Both the position numbers and the translations under genes were made by a program. Of a DNA stretch of 11,608 nucleotides, positions 6,420-11,608 are shown piece by piece (the first letter of the stretch is position 1; the number at the start of each line of letters is the position of its first letter). The stretch is from an uncultured Oscillospiraceae bacterium. GTDB taxonomy: Bacteria > Bacillota > Clostridia > Oscillospirales > Acutalibacteraceae. Where the stretch lies: contig URRK01000032.1 in assembly GCA_900550315.1 (NCBI GenBank), positions 1 to 11,608 on the forward strand. Direction: 5' to 3'. The notes under the pieces were generated by a model. It saw only the letters and a list, made by a program, of their open reading frames with translations, was not told the DNA's origin and did not search any database.

Positions 6420-7234
6420 TGACCTGTAATAAAAAAGATCGGCTGGATCACGCTGTTTTTGAGCTGGGACTTTGCGAAAGCCGCGAAAAGGCCAAGGCGT
6501 TAATTATGGCCGGGGTTGTTTTTGTGAATAATCAAAAGGCCGATAAAGCCGGTATGCCCCTAAAGCCCGGTGATGTTTTAGAGGTAAGGGGCAACCCGCT
6601 GCGGTATGTTAGCCGTGGGGGCTTAAAGCTGGAAAAGGCCATGAAAAGCTTTGGCCTAAAGCTGAATAAAATAATCTGTGCCGATATTGGCGCCTCTACC
6701 GGCGGCTTTACCGATTGTATGCTGCAAAACGGCGCCGAAAAGGTTTACGCCATTGATGTTGGCTACGGCCAGCTTGCCTGGAAGCTGCGGTGCGACGAAC
6801 GGGTTGTTAATTTAGAGCGCACCAATTTTAGGTACATTACGGCCGAGCAGCTGCCGCAGCCGCTGCAGTTTGCCAGTGTAGATGTTTCGTTTATATCGCT
6901 TTCGGTTATTTTGCCGGTGCTAAGCCGGTTTATGCGGCCGGACGGCCATGTGGTTTGCTTAATTAAACCGCAGTTTGAGGCCGGGCGCGAAAAGGTTGGC
7001 AAAAAGGGCGTAGTGCGGGACAAAGCCGTGCATATAGAGGTTATTGAAAAAATTGTTGCCCTAATGCCGCAAAGCGGTTTTACCGTGCTGGGGTTAGATT
7101 ATTCCCCCGTGAAGGGGCCGGAGGGGAATATTGAATATTTAATTTACGCCGGGCGCAACTCGGCCGAGCCGCCCGTAACCAATTTAAACCCGGCCGAGGT
7201 TGTAACGCTTTCGCACCGGGAGTTGGATAGGTGA
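6416..7234 (+). CDS. tlyA: TlyA-family S4-domain rRNA methyltransferase (hemolysin A family)
   Basis: The 272-residue protein has an N-terminal S4 RNA-binding domain (about 7-65: RLDHAVFELGLCESREKAKA, then AGVVFVNNQKADKAG). A linker with RYVSRGGLKLEKAM follows, then an FtsJ-like SAM-dependent methyltransferase domain with motif I ADIGASTGGFTD (Asp90) and the later VCLIKPQFE with Lys184. Characterised TlyA proteins 2'-O-methylate cytidines of 16S and 23S rRNA, and some have been described as hemolysins. The rRNA role is the safer reading. ATG at 6416 overlaps the dxs stop (ATGA) and has GGAAG (6404-6408) 7 nt upstream. A second ATG follows at 6419. It lies in its conserved place between dxs and nadK/argR. 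Confidence 0.94.
   Translation: MMTCNKKDRLDHAVFELGLCESREKAKALIMAGVVFVNNQKADKAGMPLKPGDVLEVRGNPLRYVSRGGLKLEKAMKSFGLKLNKIICADIGASTGGFTDCMLQNGAEKVYAIDVGYGQLAWKLRCDERVVNLERTNFRYITAEQLPQPLQFASVDVSFISLSVILPVLSRFMRPDGHVVCLIKPQFEAGREKVGKKGVVRDKAVHIEVIEKIVALMPQSGFTVLGLDYSPVKGPEGNIEYLIYAGRNSAEPPVTNLNPAEVVTLSHRELDR
7228..7233 (+). promoter_or_regulatory. Shine-Dalgarno sequence deciding the nadK start
   Basis: AGGTGA spans the tlyA stop and matches the 16S rRNA anti-Shine-Dalgarno complement. It is 6 nt from ATG at 7240. This favours the ATG over the overlapping GTG at 7231. Confidence 0.5.
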
Positions 7235-7239
7235 ACAAA

Positions 7240-8073
7240 ATGCAAATTGCAATGGTATGTAACCACGAAAAACCAAACGCCCCGGCCATTACGGCGCAGG
7301 TGGTGCAAAAGCTGCAGGGGCTTGGCGTTAAAATTTTTACAGCCGACCCCGTTTTGGCTAAAGCAAGTGGGTTAATTTTGCAAAGCGAGGAGCAGCTTTA
7401 CCAAACGGTAACCGGGTTTATTTTAATTGGCGGCGACGGCACCATTATTCACACCGCCAAAAAGGCCGCGTTGCACGGGCTGCCGGTTTTGGGTATAAAC
7501 GCCGGGAGAATTGGCTATTTAGCCGGCCTGGAGCGGGATGATTTAAACCAGTTAGAGAGGCTGGTAACGCGGGATTATTCTGTAGAGGAGCGGATGCTGC
7601 TGACCGTTGAGGTAGACGGCAAAACCTGCTACTGTTTAAACGACGCCATTGTAAGCAAAAGCGGCGTTACGGGAATGATAGACCTTACCGTGCATTTTGG
7701 CAACGACCGGCTGACCTACCGGGCTGACGGGCTAATCGCCGCAACGCCAACCGGCTCAACGGCCTATTCGCTTTCGGCGGGCGGTCCGGTGGTGGACCCC
7801 TCTTTGCAGTGCATTTTGCTGAATCCCATTTGCCCACAATCGCTTTTTTCACGCACGCTGGTGCTTAGCGCTGTGCATCGGTTTGAGATTTCGGCTACGG
7901 CGCCGCAGCAGAGCGGCGTACTGCTTTCGGTAGACGGCGAACCGGCCATTCCCATAACCAGCTCCAGCAAAATTCGCATTTACCGCTGCAAGCAATACGC
8001 CGTGCGGCTAATTCGCCTAAACCGCGAGATCTTTTTTAACACCTTATCAGAAAAATTTAATTTGTTGAAATAA
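7240..8073 (+). CDS. nadK: NAD kinase
   Basis: The 277-residue enzyme phosphorylates NAD to NADP using ATP or polyphosphate and supplies the cell's NADP(H) pool. It shows the GGDGT motif (64-68) followed by HTAKKAALHGLPVLGINAGRIGYL, the NAD-binding CLNDAIVSK (Asn134, Asp135), TPTGSTAYSLSAGGP (from 169) and a C-terminal SVDGEP. ATG at 7240 is chosen because of the AGGTGA ribosome site and because the protein then begins MQIAMVCNHEKPNAP, directly on the first strand. A GTG at 7231 would add three residues and is preceded by GGGAG (7218-7222), so it remains possible. The gene starts 5 nt after tlyA and is followed by a 49-nt gap with a hairpin. Confidence 0.95.
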   Translation: MQIAMVCNHEKPNAPAITAQVVQKLQGLGVKIFTADPVLAKASGLILQSEEQLYQTVTGFILIGGDGTIIHTAKKAALHGLPVLGINAGRIGYLAGLERDDLNQLERLVTRDYSVEERMLLTVEVDGKTCYCLNDAIVSKSGVTGMIDLTVHFGNDRLTYRADGLIAATPTGSTAYSLSAGGPVVDPSLQCILLNPICPQSLFSRTLVLSAVHRFEISATAPQQSGVLLSVDGEPAIPITSSSKIRIYRCKQYAVRLIRLNREIFFNTLSEKFNLLK

Positions 8074-8079
8074 TTTTAG

Positions 8080-8103
8080 GCTGCCGCTTTTAGGGCCGGC
8101 AGC
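8080..8103 (+). promoter_or_regulatory. Hairpin in the nadK-argR gap
   Basis: GCTGCCG (8080-8086) pairs perfectly with CGGCAGC (8097-8103) around a 10-nt loop, filling much of the gap. No T-tract follows; the next bases are ATTGTACGGGGG. It is therefore not a standard terminator. It could stabilise the mRNA or partially separate nadK from argR-recN-tyrS (inference). Confidence 0.4.
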
Positions 8104-8122
8104 ATTGTACGGGGGTGCAAAC

Positions 8123-8587
8123 TTGAAAAAGCAACGAAGAGAATTAATTTTAGAACTTATACGCGAAAAAAGCATTGAAACGCAGGAGGAACTGCTGCAG
8201 GAGTTGAATCGCTGCGGCTATTCGGTAACGCAATCTACCATTTCGCGGGATATTAAGCTGTTGGGGCTTATTAAAACTCAAGACCAAAACCGAAAATACC
8301 GTTACGCCGCCCCGCCCGAGGCCGCGCAAAGCAACGAGCTTTCGGGCGATCACGAGCGCCTTTTAAATGTTTTTAAACGGTCGGTCATTCGGGTAGATTA
8401 CGCCATGAACAATGTGGTTGTAAAATGCTACTCCGGCATGGCACAAGGGGCCTGCGTGGCGTTTGATACACTGTTTTCCGATTGCTTTATTGGCACCCTT
8501 GGCGGGGAGGATACCATTTTGGCCATTACCCGCAGCGAGGCCGACTCTGCTGCTTTGGCAGAAAAAATTAATGGGATCGTGGGGTGA
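8123..8587 (+). CDS. argR: Arginine repressor ArgR/AhrC
   Basis: The 154-residue protein has the normal ArgR length and both domains. The N-terminal winged helix-turn-helix runs KKQRRELILELIREKSIETQ, then SVTQSTISRDIKLL (Ser38-Asp43 in the recognition region). The C-terminal oligomerisation and arginine-binding domain ends with GTLGGEDTILAI. ArgR hexamers bind arginine and repress arginine synthesis or activate catabolism by binding ARG boxes. The usual arginine-contact pair is DD (GDDT); here it reads Glu129-Asp130. TTG at 8123 is chosen because GGGGGTG (8111-8117) lies 5 nt upstream and the protein then begins MKKQRRELI. A TTG at 8105 would add six residues. No in-frame ATG or GTG is available near the start. 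No ARG box was recognised in the window. Confidence 0.94.
   Translation: MKKQRRELILELIREKSIETQEELLQELNRCGYSVTQSTISRDIKLLGLIKTQDQNRKYRYAAPPEAAQSNELSGDHERLLNVFKRSVIRVDYAMNNVVVKCYSGMAQGACVAFDTLFSDCFIGTLGGEDTILAITRSEADSAALAEKINGIVG
8581..8587 (+). promoter_or_regulatory. Shine-Dalgarno sequence for the recN TTG start
   Basis: GGGGTGA spans the argR stop and lies 4 nt before TTG at 8592. Translation from there gives MLRSLEIENIAVIE, which aligns with the usual RecN N-terminus. An ATG at 8571 inside argR would add seven residues not typical of the family. Confidence 0.45.
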
Positions 8588-8591
8588 GCGT

Positions 8592-10268
8592 TTGCTGCGA
8601 TCGTTAGAAATTGAAAATATAGCGGTAATTGAATCGGCAAAGCTGGAGTTTTCAACCGGTTTTCACGCCCTAACGGGGGAGACCGGGGCCGGCAAATCTA
8701 TTATTATTGATTCTATTTACGCCATTATGGGGGAGCGAACCTCACGCGAGCTCATTCGCCGCGGCTGCAGCCGGGCCGGTGTAACCGCCTGCTTTACCGA
8801 GGTGCCGCCCGCGGTACTGCAAAAGCTGGAGGAGTGCGGCATAGCGGCCGAGCCGGGCGAGGACCTTATTTTAAAACGCACCATTTCGGCCGATGGACAC
8901 AGCCGCGTTTGGGTAAATATGCAGCCGGCCAATGTTGGCCTTTTAAAAGAACTTGGCAAGCATTTAATTAACATTCACGGCCAGTTCGATAACCAAAATT
9001 TACTAAACCCGGAGCGGCACATTGATTTTGTAGACGGGTTTGCCAAAAATCAAGCGCTGCGCGCGGCGTACCTAAAAAAATTTGAGCAGCTAAAGGCCGT
9101 TCACAAAGAGCTGAACGCACTGCTGCAGCATGACGCTGAGGCCCGTAAGCGGTACGATTTATTAAAATACCAAATAGAGGAGCTTAGCACCGCCGAGTTA
9201 AAGCCCGGCGAGCTGCAAAAGCTTCGGGAATATTTAAACCGGCAGCAAAACAGCGAACGCCTTTGCGGGGCGCTGCAAGCTGCGAAAGCCGGTATTTCGG
9301 GCAACGAGAGCGAGGAACTGCCCGGCGCTAAAGACCTTTTAACTTTGGCCTTTCAGGCGCTGGAGCCGCTAACGGGCGAGGTACCCGCGCTGCAGCCGCT
9401 TAGCGAACGGCTTACCGCCGCAGCCTACGAGTTAGAGGACCTTGAAGCGCTGCTTTTAGAGCAATTAGAGCAAAACGAGTACGACCCCGCAGGGGTGCAG
9501 CGAGCCACCGAACGGTTAGAGCAGCTGCGGGACTTAACGGCGAAATACGGCGGCAGCGAGGAGACCGCGCTGGCTTATTTGCAGCAGGCCGAGCAAGAGC
9601 TGCAAAGCATTCGCCAAAGCAGCGAGCGGCAAATTAAGCTGGAAGAGCAGCTTGAGGACGCCGAGCAGGAGCTGGTAGCGGCCGGTAAGGCGCTAACAAA
9701 TTCCCGCCAAACGGCACTGCGGCAAATTTGCGAAAAAATTTCGCAGGAGCTTTGCTATTTAGATTTTAAATCGGCAACATTTACGGCTAATTTTAAACAG
9801 GGGCGTTACACCAAAACCGGGTGCGATACCTTAGAGTTTTTAATTAGTGCCAACGCAGGAGAGGAGCCTAAGCCACTGGCAAAGGTTGCTTCGGGCGGCG
9901 AGCTTTCGCGCGTAATGCTGGCCATTCGCTGCGTGCTTTCTAAGTCTGACGATGTTGGCACCCTGGTGTTTGATGAAATTGACGCCGGCATTAGCGGCCA
10001 CGCCGCCGTAAAGGTGGCGCAAAAGCTTTTAGAGGTTTCGGGCTACCGGCAGGTAATTTGCGTAACCCACTTAGCCCAAATTGCCGCGGCGGCCAACCGG
10101 CATTTGCTCATTCAAAAATCCGAGCAAAACGGGCGCACCTTTACTGCCGTTACCCCCATTACGGGTAAGCAGCGGGAGCTGGAAATTGCCCGCATAATTG
10201 CCGGAGATAAAGCCACCGAAACCATTTTGGCCTCGGCACGGGAGCTGCTGAACAATTTTGTTAAATAA
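8592..10268 (+). CDS. recN: DNA repair protein RecN
   Basis: The 558-residue SMC-like ATPase acts early in double-strand break repair, gathering DNA ends. The N-terminal head starts LEIENIAVIESAKLEF and has Walker A GETGAGKS (29-36), and INIHGQFDNQNLL follows the first head region. The central part is rich in Glu, Leu, Gln and Ala with heptad-like character, consistent with the antiparallel coiled coil. The C-terminal head has the ABC signature SGGELSR (434-440), Walker B TLVFDEIDAGISG (Asp461, Glu462) and VTHLAQIAA with His493. Length is normal (about 550-575). The start is TTG at 8592, 4 nt after the argR stop, so it is probably translationally coupled. argR-recN adjacency is conserved in Firmicutes. 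Confidence 0.96.
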   Translation: MLRSLEIENIAVIESAKLEFSTGFHALTGETGAGKSIIIDSIYAIMGERTSRELIRRGCSRAGVTACFTEVPPAVLQKLEECGIAAEPGEDLILKRTISADGHSRVWVNMQPANVGLLKELGKHLINIHGQFDNQNLLNPERHIDFVDGFAKNQALRAAYLKKFEQLKAVHKELNALLQHDAEARKRYDLLKYQIEELSTAELKPGELQKLREYLNRQQNSERLCGALQAAKAGISGNESEELPGAKDLLTLAFQALEPLTGEVPALQPLSERLTAAAYELEDLEALLLEQLEQNEYDPAGVQRATERLEQLRDLTAKYGGSEETALAYLQQAEQELQSIRQSSERQIKLEEQLEDAEQELVAAGKALTNSRQTALRQICEKISQELCYLDFKSATFTANFKQGRYTKTGCDTLEFLISANAGEEPKPLAKVASGGELSRVMLAIRCVLSKSDDVGTLVFDEIDAGISGHAAVKVAQKLLEVSGYRQVICVTHLAQIAAAANRHLLIQKSEQNGRTFTAVTPITGKQRELEIARIIAGDKATETILASARELLNNFVK

Positions 10269-10300
10269 AAATTTAACCATACTAATAAGGAGAATTTTAA

Positions 10301-11521
10301 ATGACGCTTTACGACGAACTGGTTGCGCGCGGTTTAATTGCCCAAGTAACAAACGAGGAAGAAATTAAAAACATGATTAACGCTGGCAAGGCCACCTTTT
10401 ACATTGGGTTTGACTGCACGGCCGATAGCCTGACCGCCGGACATTTTATGGCCCTGACTTTAATGAAGCGGCTGCAAATGGGCGGCAACCGGCCTATTGC
10501 CTTAATTGGCGGCGGTACCACCATGATTGGCGACCCTTCGGGCCGAACCGATATGCGCAAAATGCTGACCAAGGACGATATTGCCCACAACGCTGCTTGC
10601 TTTAAGCGGCAAATGCAGCGGTTTATTGATTTTTCGAACGATAAAGCGCTGATGATTAATAACGCTGACTGGCTGCTGAATTTAAACTACATTGAATTAT
10701 TGCGCGAGGTTGGCGCGTGCTTTTCGGTTAACAATATGCTGCGAGCCGAATGTTACAAGCAGCGTATGGAAAAAGGGCTTTCGTTTTTAGAGTTTAACTA
10801 CATGATCATGCAGTCCTACGACTTTTACTACCTGTACCAGCATTACGGCTGCAATATGCAGTTTGGCGGCGACGATCAATGGTCGAATATGCTGGGCGGT
10901 ACCGAGCTCATTCGCCGCAAGCTGGGCAAGGACGCCCACGCCATGACTATTACGCTGCTGACCGATTCGCAGGGCAAAAAAATGGGCAAAACTGCCGGCA
11001 ACGCCGTTTGGCTGGACCCGAACAAAACCTCGCCCTACGAGTTTTACCAGTATTGGCGCAATGTAGACGACGCCGATGTTTTAAAGTGCATTCGTATGCT
11101 AACCTTTTTACCTATTGAGCAAATTGAGCAAATGTCCAGCTGGCAGGGCAGCCAGCTGAACCGTGCCAAAGAAATTTTGGCGTTTGAGCTTACCAAAATG
11201 GTGCACGGGGAGGAGGAAGCCCAAAAAGCCGACGCAGCAGCCAAAGCCCTGTTTGGCAGCGGCGCCGACAACGCTAATATGCCAACCACCGAGCTGGAGG
11301 CCGCGCAGGCCGAAAACGGCATTGCTATTTTAGATTTAATGCAGCAATGCGGGCTAATTGCCTCGAAAAGCGAGGGGCGCCGTTTGGTGCAGCAGGGCGG
11401 CGTTTCGGCCGGGGGCCAAAAAATTACCGACCCAGCCTACTGTTTTACCGCAGCCGATTTTGAAAACGGCTTAGTGCTGAAAAAAGGCAAAAAGGTGTTC
11501 CACAAGGTTGTGCTAAAATAA
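10301..11521 (+). CDS. tyrS: Tyrosyl-tRNA synthetase
   Basis: The 406-residue class I aminoacyl-tRNA synthetase charges tRNA-Tyr. It shows IGFDCTADSLTAGHFMAL, where Thr45-Ala-Gly-His48 occupies the HIGH position, then IGGGTTMIGDPSGRTDMRK, FLEFNYMIMQSYDFYYL and FGGDDQWSNMLGG (Asp191, Asp192, Gln193). The KMSKS equivalent is KKMGKT (Lys227-Thr231 region), and the C-terminal S4 RNA-binding domain spans about 341-406. The KMGKT form places it with the E. coli/Bacillus TyrS group having KFGKT/S rather than the KMSKS subtype. The first His of HIGH is replaced by Thr. ATG at 10301 has AAGGAG (10287-10292) 8 nt upstream. It follows recN by 32 nt with no room for a T-box leader, so it is probably expressed with the operon (inference). 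Confidence 0.96.
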   Translation: MTLYDELVARGLIAQVTNEEEIKNMINAGKATFYIGFDCTADSLTAGHFMALTLMKRLQMGGNRPIALIGGGTTMIGDPSGRTDMRKMLTKDDIAHNAACFKRQMQRFIDFSNDKALMINNADWLLNLNYIELLREVGACFSVNNMLRAECYKQRMEKGLSFLEFNYMIMQSYDFYYLYQHYGCNMQFGGDDQWSNMLGGTELIRRKLGKDAHAMTITLLTDSQGKKMGKTAGNAVWLDPNKTSPYEFYQYWRNVDDADVLKCIRMLTFLPIEQIEQMSSWQGSQLNRAKEILAFELTKMVHGEEEAQKADAAAKALFGSGADNANMPTTELEAAQAENGIAILDLMQQCGLIASKSEGRRLVQQGGVSAGGQKITDPAYCFTAADFENGLVLKKGKKVFHKVVLK

Positions 11522-11551
11522 ATTTTAGTTCTGCTAAAAAAGTTAAAACGC

Positions 11552-11581
11552 CGCAGCCTTGCCGATTTATGCAGGGCTGCG
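11552..11581. terminator. Strong hairpin after tyrS, possible terminator (T-tracts favour the minus strand)
   Basis: CGCAGCCTTGC (11552-11562) pairs with GCAGGGCTGCG (11571-11581) over 11 bp with one G-T wobble, around an 8-nt loop. It begins 30 nt after the tyrS stop, so it may end the operon. On the + strand no T-run follows (CATAAAGCTG). On the minus strand the stem is followed by GCGTTTTAACTTTTTT, which looks more like an intrinsic terminator. It may therefore serve a convergent gene beyond the window or act in both directions. Confidence 0.45.
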
Positions 11582-11608
11582 CATAAAGCTGTAACGTTAT
11601 TTATTAAG

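Noticed and set aside
7231..7239. GTG at 7231 as the nadK start
   Set aside because: It is possible, but AGGTGA is ideally spaced for ATG 7240 and the family N-terminus begins there. The difference is three residues.
8571..8591. ATG at 8571 as the recN start
   Set aside because: It lies inside argR and adds MGSWGER, which has no family support. TTG at 8592 has a better-placed ribosome site and gives a standard RecN N-terminus.
10258..10286. Promoter-like TTGTTA and TACTAA boxes (16-bp spacing) before tyrS
   Set aside because: The boxes are weak, and the implied transcript start would fall within or next to the Shine-Dalgarno sequence, leaving almost no leader.
1..11608. Mobile elements, CRISPR arrays, tRNA or rRNA genes, defence or biosynthetic islands
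   Set aside because: I saw no transposase, integrase, regular spacer-repeat array, tRNA cloverleaf or terminal inverted repeats. Apart from short spacers and the leader, the window is filled with conserved housekeeping genes.

Overview
The window reads as a chromosomal housekeeping operon from a low-to-mid GC Firmicute of the class Clostridia (inference from gene order, protein motifs, Shine-Dalgarno use and many TTG starts). All genes lie on the + strand. In order they are: the 3' end of a gene for an unrecognised protein, a strong intrinsic terminator, a sigma-A-type promoter with a ~140-nt leader, then nusB, a TsaD-like M22-family paralogue, xseA, xseB, ispA, dxs, tlyA, nadK, argR, recN and tyrS. 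The window closes with a hairpin downstream of tyrS.

Layout. Positions 1-394 hold the C-terminal part of an unrelated gene. Positions 395-686 hold its terminator (444-477), a small palindrome (489-502), a near-consensus promoter (511-539) and a leader with mutually exclusive hairpins. From 687 to 11521 the genes are tightly packed, with overlaps or gaps of a few bases. The exceptions are a 256-bp repeat-containing spacer before xseB (3219-3474), a 49-bp gap with a hairpin before argR, an 18-bp gap before dxs and a 32-bp gap before tyrS. Translational coupling is likely at most junctions (inference).

Functions. NusB acts in antitermination. XseA and XseB form exonuclease VII. IspA and Dxs supply isoprenoid precursors and prenyl diphosphates. 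TlyA is an S4/FtsJ rRNA methyltransferase. NadK makes NADP, the source of the NADPH used later in the MEP pathway. ArgR is the arginine repressor, RecN an SMC-like repair protein and TyrS tyrosyl-tRNA synthetase. The xseA-xseB-ispA-dxs-tlyA-argR-recN order is conserved across Bacilli and Clostridia. Here a TsaD-like gene sits where B. subtilis has folD, and tyrS follows recN where endospore formers usually have spoIVB-spo0A.

I see no mobile element, CRISPR array, tRNA or rRNA, and no clearly new multi-gene system. The most interesting items are the uncharacterised TsaD-like paralogue, the switch-like nusB leader, the repeat-rich spacer before xseB, the abundance of TTG starts, and a tyrosyl-tRNA synthetase with a degenerate HIGH motif and no T-box.
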